DNA of 64,000 bases, from the NCBI GenBank assembly GCA_001534745.1, contig CP013997.1, forward strand, positions 3,720,001 through 3,784,000, given 5' to 3'. Shown here piece after piece: positions 38,022 through 46,803 of this stretch (positions are counted from its first letter, which is position 1; every line of letters begins with the position of its first letter). The position numbers were made by a program, and so were the translations under genes. The notes beneath the pieces were generated by a model. The model worked only from the letters and a program-made list of their open reading frames with translations. It had not been told where the DNA came from and ran no database searches. This DNA comes from Pseudomonas monteilii. GTDB taxonomy: Bacteria; Pseudomonadota; Gammaproteobacteria; Pseudomonadales; Pseudomonadaceae.

Positions 38022-39401
38022 TCAGTCGGCGAGGAAGCTGACGCGCACCTTCAGCCCTCCGTTCTCGCCGTCGTGCAAGGTGATCTGCGCCAGGTGGGCG
38101 CGGCAGATCTCGCCGACGATCGCCAGGCCCAGCCCGGTACCCTGGGGGCCACGCCGGTAGAAACGTTCGAAGACGCGTTCGCGCTCGCTCTCCGGAATGC
38201 CCGGCCCATCGTCCTCGACCTCGAGCACCGCAGGCGCCAGCACTCGAAGCACCACGTCGCCGCCTGACGGCGTATGGGCCAGGGCATTGTCCACCAGGTT
38301 GCTGAGCAGCTCGTTGAGCAAGGTCGGTTCACCCTTCAGCCAGACCGGGGCCTGCGCTTCCAGGGCCAGGGAGACGCCGCGCGCATGGGCCAGCGGCGCC
38401 ATGGCCATGCCCAGTTCGCGGGTCAGCTGGCTGAGGTCCAGGCGCTGGGCACCGCCCTCGGCGATCGCCCGGGCGCCGTTCTCCACGCGTGCCAGCGAGA
38501 GCAGCTGGTTGGCCAAGTGCGTCAGGCGATCGGTGCCCTGCACCGCCGATTCCAGTGTCTGCCGCCAGGTCTCTGGATCCTGGGCACGCAGGCCCAGTTC
38601 GACCCGCGCCTTCAACACCGCCAGAGGCGTGCGCAATTCGTGGGCCGCCTCGGCGATGAACTGCGCCTGGCGCTGGAACTGGCCACGCAGCCGCTCGGTG
38701 AAGTGGTCCAGCGCGCGCACCAGCGGTTCCAGCTCGCGCTGTACCTGCACCACCGGCAAGGCCCGCAGATCGTCCGGCTGGCGCTCCTCGACCGCCGTGC
38801 GCAGACGCTCCAGCGGGCGCAAGGCCGCGCTCACCGCGAACCAGACCATCAGCAACGCCCCCAGCGCCAGCATCCCCAGGCGCAGCAAGGTATCGGCCAT
38901 CAGGCTGCGGGCCATGCTGACACGTGCCTCTTCGGTCTCGGCCACGCGGATCTCGGCCATGCCGTTCATGTTCGGCTCGCTCACGGCCTTGAGCAGGCTG
39001 ACCACGCGCACGTTCTCGCCCAGGTACCTGGCATTGTAGAACCGCGCCAACGCCGGGTAGTCGTCGGTGCGTGGCGTGCCGGCCGGTGGGGCGGGCAGGT
39101 GCTCGTAGCCCGAGATCAGCCGCTGGTGGATGTCCAGCACCTGGTAATAGATACGGCCGGCGCTGTCGTAGGCGAAGGTGTCCAGCGCCACGTACGGCAC
39201 GTCGGCACTGAGCGTGCCGTCGCGCTGGGACAATCCGGCGGCGATGGTCCGCGCCGATGCCAGCAGCGTGCGGTCGTAGGCGGTATCGGCCGCTTCCCGC
39301 CCGTTCCAGTAGGCGCTCAGGCCGCTGGCGGTCATCAGCACCACCAGCAGCAACGCCAGGTTCCACAGCAGTCGCCCGCGCAGGCTGCCCGTGTCACGCA
39401 T
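38022..39401 (-). CDS. tctE: Sensor histidine kinase TctE (tricarboxylate)
   Basis: A 459-residue kinase with TM helices at ~10-30 and ~174-194 flanking a periplasmic sensor domain, then HAMP, H-box with His254 (AEAAHELRTPL), N-box (LLSNLVDNALAHTP) and G-boxes (DDGPGIP, GTGLGLAIV). It is inferred to sense citrate or related tricarboxylates and phosphorylate TctD. The ATG is inside the end of tctD (8-bp overlap). Confidence 0.9.
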   Translation of the reverse strand: MRDTGSLRGRLLWNLALLLVVLMTASGLSAYWNGREAADTAYDRTLLASARTIAAGLSQRDGTLSADVPYVALDTFAYDSAGRIYYQVLDIHQRLISGYEHLPAPPAGTPRTDDYPALARFYNARYLGENVRVVSLLKAVSEPNMNGMAEIRVAETEEARVSMARSLMADTLLRLGMLALGALLMVWFAVSAALRPLERLRTAVEERQPDDLRALPVVQVQRELEPLVRALDHFTERLRGQFQRQAQFIAEAAHELRTPLAVLKARVELGLRAQDPETWRQTLESAVQGTDRLTHLANQLLSLARVENGARAIAEGGAQRLDLSQLTRELGMAMAPLAHARGVSLALEAQAPVWLKGEPTLLNELLSNLVDNALAHTPSGGDVVLRVLAPAVLEVEDDGPGIPESERERVFERFYRRGPQGTGLGLAIVGEICRAHLAQITLHDGENGGLKVRVSFLAD

Positions 39402-40065
39402 CGCGGTGCTCGAGCAGGTAGCCCAGGCCGCGGAAGGTGACGATGGCGACCGGCTGGCCGTCGAGCTTCTTGCGCAGGCGGTGGATGTAGATCTCGATGG
39501 CGTCGGGGCTGGCATCCTGGTCCAGGCCGAAGACCTGGGCGGCCAGTTGCTCCTTGCTCATCACCCGGCCCGGCCGGGCAATGAGCGCTTCGAGCACGCT
39601 CTGCTCGCGCGAGGTCAAGGTCAAGGTGTCCTCGCCCAGGCTGAAGCGACGGGTATCGAGGTCGTAGACCAGCGGTCCGCAGCGCTGCTGGCGCTCGCCA
39701 CCCAGTACGCTGCGCCGCAGCAGCGCCTTGACCCGCGCCTCCAGTTCGCTCAGTTCGAAGGGCTTGGCCAGGTAGTCGTCGGCGCCCAGGTTGAGCCCAT
39801 GGACCCGGTCCTTGACGTCGCTGCGCGCGGTGAGCATCAGCACCGGCAGGTTGCGCCCACGCCCACGCAGACGCGCCAGCACTTCGAAGCCGTCCATGCG
39901 CGGCAGGCCAACGTCCAGTACCGCCACCGCATAGTCTTCGCTGGCCAGGGCCAGGTCCGCGGCGACGCCGTCGTGCAGCACATCGACCGTCAGCCCGGTG
40001 CTCTTGAGGGCCTGGGCCACGCTTTCAGCCAGTTGCAGGTGGTCTTCGACCAGCAGCACACGCAT
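39394..40065 (-). CDS. tctD: OmpR-family response regulator TctD
   Basis: A 223-residue regulator. The receiver domain has phospho-acceptor Asp51 (AVLDVGLPRMDG), switch Thr in MLTARS and Lys in LAKPFE. The winged-helix effector domain (~125-220) ends IEIYIHRLRKKLDG...VTFRGLGYLL. It is divergent from the OprD/tctCBA operon, which it presumably activates. A 6-bp direct repeat at 11-bp spacing lies in the shared promoter region. Confidence 0.93.
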   Translation of the reverse strand: MRVLLVEDHLQLAESVAQALKSTGLTVDVLHDGVAADLALASEDYAVAVLDVGLPRMDGFEVLARLRGRGRNLPVLMLTARSDVKDRVHGLNLGADDYLAKPFELSELEARVKALLRRSVLGGERQQRCGPLVYDLDTRRFSLGEDTLTLTSREQSVLEALIARPGRVMSKEQLAAQVFGLDQDASPDAIEIYIHRLRKKLDGQPVAIVTFRGLGYLLEHRDA

Positions 40066-40153
40066 TGTTTTCTCCCCTTGCCAATCGGTGGATGCCGCGG
40101 AGTGTACCCCTGTCAACGGGGTCGTGAAGCGCCTTGTAACAATCCTTTCAAAC

Positions 40154-40170
40154 TGAAAGCTTGGTGAAAG
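40154..40170. promoter_or_regulatory. Candidate TctD direct-repeat site
   Basis: TGAAAG at 40154 and 40165 (11 bp apart), preceded by an inverted CTTTCA at 40145. OmpR/PhoB-type regulators commonly bind direct repeats at 11-bp periodicity. It sits between tctD and the porin gene. Confidence 0.4.
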
Positions 40171-40264
40171 GTTCATTTCCTAGGATCGCACCACGGCACA
40201 GCAAAGATGCCGACTCTGCACCTCGATCGTGCATCCAATAAGAACAAGAACTGGAGTCATCGAT

Positions 40265-41554
40265 ATGCTGCCACCGCAGCCCTCGGCGCGTGCGCCACAC
40301 CGATCCTTTTCCGCTCGTCCCTCCGCCATCACCTGTGCCCTGGCCTTTGCCAGCGTCGCGCCCGTGAGTCAGGCCGCCTTTTTCGAAGACAGCAAGGCGA
40401 CCCTCGAAACCCGCAACATGTACTTCAACCGCGACTTTCGCGATGGCACCAGCCGTCAGCAGTCCAAGCGCGACGAGTGGGCCCAGGGGTTCATGCTCAA
40501 CGTCCAGTCCGGCTACACCGAAGGCACGGTCGGTTTCGGCGTGGACGCGCTCGGCATGCTGGGGATCAAGCTCGATTCCAGCCCGGACCGCACCGGTACC
40601 GGCCTGTTGCCGACCCATGACGACGGGCGCGCCGCGGATGAGTACTCCAAGCTGGGCCTGACCGGCAAGGTGCGCATCTCCAAGACCGAGCTCAAGGTCG
40701 GCACGCTAATCCCCGACCTGCCCACCGTGCAGCCCAACGACGGGCGTATCCTGCCGCAGACCTTCGAGGGTGCGCTGGTCAGTTCCGAGGACCTGGAGCG
40801 ATTCACGCTCATCGGCGGCCGTCTGGAAAAAGCCAAGGACCGCGACAACACCAACCGTGAAGACATCGCGATCAACAACAAGAACAACCGCTTCGGGGCG
40901 ACCGTGGCCGGCGAACATTTCGACCTGGCCGGCTTCGACTATGCGTTCACCGACCGCATCAGTGGCAGCTACCACTTCGCCCAGCTGGACGAGGTCTACC
41001 GTCAGCATTTCCTCGGCCTGGTGATCAACCAGCCGCTGGGGACCGGCATCCTGGGTGCCGACCTGCGCCTGTCGACCAGCGACGACCAGGGTCAGGCCCG
41101 CGCCGGTCGGATCGACAACACCACCTTCAACGGCCTGGTCAGCTATGGCCTGAACGGCCACAAGTTCAGCGGCGCCTACCAGCAGCTGTCCGGCGACAGC
41201 GCCTTCCCTTATCTCGACGGCGCCGACCCCTACCTGGTCAACTTCGTGCAGATCAACGATTTCGCCAACGCCGACGAACGCTCCTGGCAGCTGCGCTACG
41301 ACTATGACCTGGGCAAGCTCGGCATTCCCGGCCTGACCTTCATGACCCGCTACCTGAGCGGTGACAACGTCAGCCGCGCCGCCGGCGGTGAAGGCCGCGA
41401 GTGGGAACGTGACACCGAACTCAAGTACGTGGTGCAGAACGGGCCGTTGAAGAACGTCGCCGTCCGCCTGCGCAACGCCAGCTTCCGCTCGAACTTCGCC
41501 CGTGACGCCGACGAGATGCGCGTGCTGGTGAGTTACAGCGTGGCCCTGTGGTAA
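40265..41554 (+). CDS. OprD-family outer-membrane porin (tricarboxylate-specific OpdH-like)
   Basis: A 429-residue protein with a signal peptide (cut near SQA-AFF), then an 18-strand OprD barrel (FFEDSKATLETRNMYFNRDFRDG, GYTEGTVGFGVDALGMLGIKLDSS) ending in aromatic W (SVALW). The start at 40265 has GGAG at 9-nt spacing. The position directly before tctCBA and beside tctDE suggests it admits citrate, cis-aconitate or related acids, as does P. aeruginosa OpdH. Confidence 0.87.
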   Translation: MLPPQPSARAPHRSFSARPSAITCALAFASVAPVSQAAFFEDSKATLETRNMYFNRDFRDGTSRQQSKRDEWAQGFMLNVQSGYTEGTVGFGVDALGMLGIKLDSSPDRTGTGLLPTHDDGRAADEYSKLGLTGKVRISKTELKVGTLIPDLPTVQPNDGRILPQTFEGALVSSEDLERFTLIGGRLEKAKDRDNTNREDIAINNKNNRFGATVAGEHFDLAGFDYAFTDRISGSYHFAQLDEVYRQHFLGLVINQPLGTGILGADLRLSTSDDQGQARAGRIDNTTFNGLVSYGLNGHKFSGAYQQLSGDSAFPYLDGADPYLVNFVQINDFANADERSWQLRYDYDLGKLGIPGLTFMTRYLSGDNVSRAAGGEGREWERDTELKYVVQNGPLKNVAVRLRNASFRSNFARDADEMRVLVSYSVALW

Positions 41555-41586
41555 TCCGACAACAACAACGCTCACGGAGACCGACC

Positions 41587-42567
41587 ATGACCCCAACCCT
41601 ACGCCGTCTCGTCCTCGCCACTGGCTGCCTGCTGCTGGCCGGCCAGGCGCTGGCCGCCGAACCCAAGCGCCCCGAATGCATTGCCCCGGCTTCGCCGGGC
41701 GGTGGTTTCGACCTGACCTGCAAGCTGGTGCAGAGCGCGCTGGTCAACGAGAAGATCCTCAGCAAGCCCATGCGCGTGACCTACATGCCCGGTGGCGTGG
41801 GGGCGGTGGCCTACAACGCGGTGGTCGCCCAGCGTCCGGGCGACGCCGGCACCCTGGTGGCCTGGTCCAGCGGCTCGCTGCTGAACCTGGCCCAGGGCAA
41901 GTTCGGCCGTTTCGATGAAAACGCGGTGAAGTGGCTGGCGGCCGTGGGCACCAGCTACGGCGCCATCGCGGTCAAGAGCGATTCGCCCTACAAGACCCTG
42001 GACGACCTGGTCGCGGCCTTGAAGAAAGACCCGAGCAAGGTGGTGATCGGTTCGGGCGGCACCGTGGGCAGCCAGGACTGGATGCAGACCGCGCTGATCG
42101 CCAAGGCCGCCGGGATCAACCCGCGCGACCTGCGCTACGTGGCGCTCGAAGGGGGCGGTGAAATCGCCACCGCGCTGCTGGGCGGGCACATCCAGGTCGG
42201 CTCGACCGACATCTCCGACTCCATGCCGCACATCCAGAGCGGCAACATGCGCATCCTGGCCGTGTTCTCGGAAAACCGCCTGGACGAGCCCGAGATGAAG
42301 GACATCCCCACCGCCAAGGAACAGGGCTACGACATCGTCTGGCCGGTGGTGCGTGGCTTCTACCTCGGGCCGAAGGTCAGCGACGAAGACTACGCCTGGT
42401 GGAAAGCCTCCTTCGACAAGCTGCTGGCGTCGGAAGACTTCGCCAAGCTGCGTGACCAGCGCGAGCTGTTCCCCTTCGCCATGACCGGCGAAGAGCTCGA
42501 TGGCTACGTGAAGAAGCAGGTCGCCGACTACAAGGCGCTGGCCCAGGAATTCGGCCTGATCCAGTAA
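41587..42567 (+). CDS. tctC: Tripartite tricarboxylate transporter substrate-binding protein TctC
   Basis: A 326-residue periplasmic protein. The signal peptide (LVLATGCLLLAGQALA) is cut before AEPKRPECIAPASPGGGFD. The binding-protein fold of the Bug/TctC family includes VTYMPGGVGAVAYN and IGSGGTVGSQDW. It hands the tricarboxylate to the TctBA membrane carrier. GGAG precedes the ATG. It is followed by a 94-bp gap before tctB. Confidence 0.93.
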   Translation: MTPTLRRLVLATGCLLLAGQALAAEPKRPECIAPASPGGGFDLTCKLVQSALVNEKILSKPMRVTYMPGGVGAVAYNAVVAQRPGDAGTLVAWSSGSLLNLAQGKFGRFDENAVKWLAAVGTSYGAIAVKSDSPYKTLDDLVAALKKDPSKVVIGSGGTVGSQDWMQTALIAKAAGINPRDLRYVALEGGGEIATALLGGHIQVGSTDISDSMPHIQSGNMRILAVFSENRLDEPEMKDIPTAKEQGYDIVWPVVRGFYLGPKVSDEDYAWWKASFDKLLASEDFAKLRDQRELFPFAMTGEELDGYVKKQVADYKALAQEFGLIQ

Positions 42568-42661
42568 CCGCCCAGGACCGGCCTGGCCTCGCCTCGGCCC
42601 GCGTGCGAACGCGGGCTCGAACGCCACGCCGTGCAGCCTCATCCTTTTCGAGGATTTCCCC

Positions 42662-43120
42662 ATGATCCTGCAACGCCTCTTCGCCCTGGTGCTGCTGGCT
42701 GTGTGCGCCGCGCTGGCGGTGATGGCCTGGCCGTACCAGGCAGCGTTTTCCTACGAGCCGGTCGGGCCACGCGCCTACCCGCTGCTCATGCTCGGGCTGA
42801 TGGGCCTGGGCCTGCTGTACCTGGCCATCCGTCCGACACCGATCGTGCACAAGGACGACGAGCCGCCCCTGGACCGCGAGACCCTGATCAAGATCGCCTG
42901 CTGCGTCGGTCTGCTGCTCGTCTTCGCCGCGACCTTCGAACCGCTGGGCTTCATCCTCAGCGCCATCCTCACCGGCCTGCCCATGGCCCGCCTCTATGGC
43001 GGTCGCTGGCTGTACAGCGCCGTGGTGGTGGTCGGCATGAGCCTGTTCCTGTACTGGCTGTTCGATCGCGTGATGGATGTACCGCTGCCCCTGGGCCTGC
43101 TCGACGTTCTGGAGAACTGA
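42662..43120 (+). CDS. tctB: Tripartite tricarboxylate transporter small membrane subunit TctB
   Basis: A 152-residue protein with four predicted TM helices (~4-22, 38-56, 77-98, 113-135), the typical TctB size and topology (YEPVGPRAYPLLMLGLMGLGL at the second helix). It ends 3 bp before tctA. Confidence 0.92.
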   Translation: MILQRLFALVLLAVCAALAVMAWPYQAAFSYEPVGPRAYPLLMLGLMGLGLLYLAIRPTPIVHKDDEPPLDRETLIKIACCVGLLLVFAATFEPLGFILSAILTGLPMARLYGGRWLYSAVVVVGMSLFLYWLFDRVMDVPLPLGLLDVLEN

Positions 43121-43123
43121 CAC

Positions 43124-44638
43124 ATGGATACCTTGAGTTATCTCGGCCAGGGCTTCGGCGTCGCGCTGACCCCCTACAACCTGGTCACTGCCCTGTCCGG
43201 CACCCTCATCGGCACGGTGGTCGGCCTGCTGCCGGGCCTGGGCCCGATCAACGGCGTCGCCCTGCTCATCCCGATCGCCTTCGCCCTGGGCCTGCCGCCG
43301 GAATCGGCGCTGATCCTGCTGGCGGCGGTGTACCTGGGTTGCGAGTACGGCGGGCGCATCAGCTCGATCCTGCTCAACATCCCGGGCGAAGCCTCGACGG
43401 TGATGACCACCCTCGACGGTTACCCCATGGCCCGCAAAGGCCTGGCTGGCGTGGCCCTGTCCCTGTCGGCTTGGAGCTCGTTCATCGGTGCGTTCATCGC
43501 CACCTGCGGCATGGTGCTGTTCGCACCCTTGCTGGCCAAGTGGGCGATCGCCTTCGGACCGGCCGAGTACTTCGTGCTGATGGTGTTCGCCATCGTCGCG
43601 CTGGGCGGCATGGCCGGCGACAAGCCGCTGAAGACCTTCATCGCGGCCTTGATCGGCCTGTTCCTGTCGGCCGTGGGCATCGATGCCAACAGCGGCGTCT
43701 ACCGCTTCACCGGTGACAGCGTGCACCTGGCCGACGGCATCCAGTTCGTGGTGCTGGTACTGGGCCTGTTCTCGATCAGCGAGATCCTGCTGCTGCTGGA
43801 GAAGACCCACCATGGCCACCAGGCGGTCAAGGCCACCGGGCGCATGCTGTTCAACGTCAAGGAAGCGGCCTCGGTGTTCGCGGTCAACATCCGCTGCGGC
43901 CTGCTCGGTTTCGTCATGGGCGTGCTGCCGGGCGCTGGCGCGACGCTGGCCAGTGCCGTGGCCTACATGACCGAGAAGCGCATGGCCGGTGAGAGCGGCA
44001 CGTTCGGCAAGGGCGATGCCCGTGGTCTGGCCGCGCCGGAAACCGCCATCGGTGCCTCGTGCTGTGGCGCCCTGGTGCCGATGCTGACGCTCGGCGTACC
44101 GGGTTCGGGGACCACTGCCGTGATGATCGGCGCCCTGACGCTGTACAACATCACCCCTGGCCCGATGCTGTTCGAGCAGCAGCCGGACATCGTCTGGGGC
44201 CTGATCGCTTCGCTGTTCATCGCCAACATCATGCTGGTGATCCTGAACATCCCGATGATCCGCATCTTCACCCGCATCCTCGCCGTGCCGAACTGGGCCT
44301 TGGTGCCAGTGATCGCGATCATCACCGGGATCGGTGTGTACGCCGTCCATGCCACCACCTTCGACCTGTTCCTGATGGTCGGCATCGGCATCATGGGCTA
44401 CATCCTGCGCAAGCTGGACTTCCCGCTGTCGCCGATCCTGCTCGGCTTCATCCTGGGTGGGCTGATGGAGCAGAACCTGCGTCGCGCGCTGTCGATCTCC
44501 AACGGCGAACTGGGCATCCTGTGGTCGAGCCCGATCAGCCTGTCGGTATGGGTGGTGACCCTGTGCATGCTGGCCCTTCCGGTGGTGCGCATCTGGCGTC
44601 GCCGTGCCCGTCAGCGTCAGGCAGCGGCCGGTGCCTGA
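43124..44638 (+). CDS. tctA: Tripartite tricarboxylate transporter large membrane subunit TctA
   Basis: A 504-residue protein with ~11-12 TM helices. TctA signatures are VGLLPGLGPINGVALLIPI and a second similar repeat MGVLPGAGATLAS, plus GVPGSGTTAVM. It forms the secondary carrier with TctB. The last codons overlap the start of the next gene by 8 bp. Confidence 0.95.
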   Translation: MDTLSYLGQGFGVALTPYNLVTALSGTLIGTVVGLLPGLGPINGVALLIPIAFALGLPPESALILLAAVYLGCEYGGRISSILLNIPGEASTVMTTLDGYPMARKGLAGVALSLSAWSSFIGAFIATCGMVLFAPLLAKWAIAFGPAEYFVLMVFAIVALGGMAGDKPLKTFIAALIGLFLSAVGIDANSGVYRFTGDSVHLADGIQFVVLVLGLFSISEILLLLEKTHHGHQAVKATGRMLFNVKEAASVFAVNIRCGLLGFVMGVLPGAGATLASAVAYMTEKRMAGESGTFGKGDARGLAAPETAIGASCCGALVPMLTLGVPGSGTTAVMIGALTLYNITPGPMLFEQQPDIVWGLIASLFIANIMLVILNIPMIRIFTRILAVPNWALVPVIAIITGIGVYAVHATTFDLFLMVGIGIMGYILRKLDFPLSPILLGFILGGLMEQNLRRALSISNGELGILWSSPISLSVWVVTLCMLALPVVRIWRRRARQRQAAAGA

Positions 44639-45665
44639 TCGCACCCTCCCGCTGTATTGGGTCACCGGCCTGGTCGGTCTGGTCGGTGGCCTGCTCGCCA
44701 GCCAGCTCGGCTGGCCATTGCCCTGGATGGTCGGCTCGTTGCTGGCGATCATCCTGGTGCGCTGCCTGACCCCCTGGCAGCTGCCGGAAATCCCCAACGG
44801 CCGCAAGTGCGGCCAGTGGATCATCGGCATCGGCATCGGCCTGCACTTCACCCCCGAAGTGATCGATCAAGTCGCCAGCCACTTTGCCCTGATCCTGTTC
44901 GGTGCGCTCCTGGTCACGGTCTCGAGCGTGGTCGGCGTCTGGTTGCTCAGGCGCGGCGGCGAAGACCCGGCCACGGCGTTCTTCGCCAGCATGCCGGGCG
45001 GCTCCGGCGAGATGGTCAACCTCGGTGCCCGTAATGGCGCGGCGCTCAGCCAGGTGGCCGCGGCGCAGAGCCTGCGGGTGCTGGCGGTGGTGCTGTGCGT
45101 GCCGGCGCTGTTCAAGTTTCTGCTGGGGGATGGCGCTCCCTTGACCCATGCCGGACAGGTCAGCTGGGGCTGGCTGGCGCTGGTCGCACCGCTCGGCCTG
45201 CTGGCGGCGTGGCTCTGGCAACGCCTGCGTCAACCCAATCCGTGGTTGTTCGGCCCCCTGCTGGTGGCGGCCAGCATCAGCCTAGCCGCTGACCTGCGCA
45301 TCGGCCTGCCCGACGGCGGCAGCCAGATCGGCCAGTGGCTGATCGGCAGCGGGCTGGCCTGTCACTTCAACCGCGCGTTCTTCCGCCGGGCCCCGGCGTT
45401 TCTCGGGCGCACCTTGCTGGCCACGGCGCTGAGCATGTCGATCGCCGGTGCGGCCGCCTGGGCGCTCAGTTACCTGACGCACCTGGACGTTCGTTCGCTC
45501 ACCCTGGGCATGATGCCAGGCGGGATCGCCGAGATGAGCCTGACGGCCGAGACCCTGCAGCTGTCGGTGCCGCTGGTGACGGCGATGCAGGTGATGCGGC
45601 TGCTGTTCGTGCTGTTTCTGGCCGAGCCGTTGTTTCGGCGGTGGGCCGGACGTGGGAGTGCCTGA
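44631..45665 (+). CDS. AbrB-family membrane protein (putative ammonia-monooxygenase/AbrB duplication family)
   Basis: A 344-residue protein with ~9-10 TM segments built as two repeats. Each has the family motif (SMPGGSGEMVNLGAR near 120 and GMMPGGIAEMSLTAET near 300). The family is often named AbrB or ammonia monooxygenase, but neither activity is shown; a transport or regulatory role is unknown. The GTG at 44631 inside tctA is chosen as start (8-bp overlap); a GTG at 44604 is also possible. Coupling to tctA suggests a role in the same transport system. Confidence 0.8.
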   Translation: MPDRTLPLYWVTGLVGLVGGLLASQLGWPLPWMVGSLLAIILVRCLTPWQLPEIPNGRKCGQWIIGIGIGLHFTPEVIDQVASHFALILFGALLVTVSSVVGVWLLRRGGEDPATAFFASMPGGSGEMVNLGARNGAALSQVAAAQSLRVLAVVLCVPALFKFLLGDGAPLTHAGQVSWGWLALVAPLGLLAAWLWQRLRQPNPWLFGPLLVAASISLAADLRIGLPDGGSQIGQWLIGSGLACHFNRAFFRRAPAFLGRTLLATALSMSIAGAAAWALSYLTHLDVRSLTLGMMPGGIAEMSLTAETLQLSVPLVTAMQVMRLLFVLFLAEPLFRRWAGRGSA

Positions 45666-45688
45666 GCGCTCCTACGGCGTCTGAACGA

Positions 45689-45718
45689 CCCTATCGCGGG
45701 CAAGCCCGCTCCCACAGG
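45689..45718. repeat. REP element (CGCGGGCAAGCCCGC type)
   Basis: The classic P. putida-type REP: TATCGCGGGCAAGCCCGCT then CCCACAGG. The 312-bp gap between the AbrB gene and ung holds this copy, a repeat monomer and an inverted copy, and no gene. Confidence 0.9.
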
Positions 45719-45754
45719 GGGCCAATGGCCTGCAGCATCGCGGCCAGGGGTTGT

Positions 45755-45913
45755 TGTGGGAGCAACTGTCTTTTCTAGTCGGTATATGCCTGACCGCGTG
45801 CGGCGCCTGGCAGGGCCCTATCGCTGGCAAGCCAGCTCCCACCCAGGCCTCTGCAACCATCAATGTAGTCATGGCTGCGCAAGCAGCTTGTGGGAGCGGG
45901 CTTGCCCGCGATG
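45755..45913. repeat. Dispersed single copy of the ~166-bp REP-containing repeat
   Basis: This runs TGTGGGAGCAACTGTC, TCTAGTCGGTATATGCC, CCTATCGCTGGCAAGCCAGC then GGCTGCGCAAGCAGC and an inverted REP (TGGGAGCGGGCTTGCCCGCG). The order is the same as in the tandem units at 51345-51841, 5.4 kb away, with sequence drift. Confidence 0.85.
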
Positions 45914-45977
45914 GGCGGCGGCACCTCCTGACTGTAGAGAAACCGCCTGCCGACCCCGCAGCGCAGGCCCTGCCTTC

Positions 45978-46676
45978 TTAACCCACCGTTTCCGGCAACG
46001 ACCAATCGATCGGCGTCATGCCCCGCTGCTCGAGGAAGGCGTTGGTCCGGCTGAAATGCCCACACCCGATGAACCCTCGATAAGCCGACAGCGGCGACGG
46101 GTGCACCGACTTGAGGATCAGGTGCTTGGTGCCGTCGATCAGCTTCTGCTTGCTCTGCGCATGGGCGCCCCACAGCAGGAACACCACGTGCTCGCACTGC
46201 TCGCTCACCACCTGGATGACACGGTCGGTGAAGAACTCCCAGCCTTTCTTGGCATGGGATGCGGCATTGGCACGTTCGACCGTCAAGGTGGTGTTGAGCA
46301 GCAGCACGCCCTGGTCCGCCCAGTGCTGCAGGTAACCGTGATTCGGTATCGGCAGGTTCAGGTCGCGATGCAGTTCCTTGTAGATGTTGACCAGCGAGGG
46401 TGGCGTCGACACGCCCGGCTGGACCGAGAAGCACAGCCCATGGGCCTGGCCAGGGCCGTGGTAGGGGTCCTGGCCGAGGATGACCACCTTGACCTGGTCC
46501 AGCGGCGTGGAGTTGAGCGCGTTGAAGATCAGCGGCCCGGGTGGATAGATCTGCTTGCCTGCGGCATGCTCGTGGCGCAGGAACTCACGCAACTGATGCA
46601 TGTAGGGCTGGTCGAACTCGGCACGCAGCGCGGCTTTCCAGCTGGGTTCGAGCTTGATGCGATCGTCGTCGGTCAT
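45978..46676 (-). CDS. ung: Uracil-DNA glycosylase, family 1
   Basis: A 232-residue enzyme. The water-activating loop [10 protein letters not shown] places the catalytic Asp at residue 70, and the minor-groove loop is [10 protein letters not shown]. It excises uracil from DNA to start base-excision repair. The start [13 protein letters not shown] matches the family N-terminus; the frame is open 23 codons further upstream. Confidence 0.96.
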   Translation of the reverse strand: MTDDDRIKLEPSWKAALRAEFDQPYMHQLREFLRHEHAAGKQIYPPGPLIFNALNSTPLDQVKVVILGQDPYHGPGQAHGLCFSVQPGVSTPPSLVNIYKELHRDLNLPIPNHGYLQHWADQGVLLLNTTLTVERANAASHAKKGWEFFTDRVIQVVSEQCEHVVFLLWGAHAQSKQKLIDGTKHLILKSVHPSPLSAYRGFIGCGHFSRTNAFLEQRGMTPIDWSLPETVG

Positions 46677-46803
46677 AGGTTCATCCGTTGGCAAGGTGGC
46701 GCGACGGTAGGAAAGCCATCGTGCCTTGTCAATCAGTCCGACCACGGCCAGGCGCGTTCGCTCCGACCAGCCATACTAGAGGCGGTCTTGAAGAGGGAAC
46801 AGC

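Noticed and set aside
42377..44851. Open frame of 824 codons antisense to tctB-tctA
   Set aside because: Gln/His/Asp-rich composition is typical of the complement of Leu/Val/Ile-rich membrane-protein genes.
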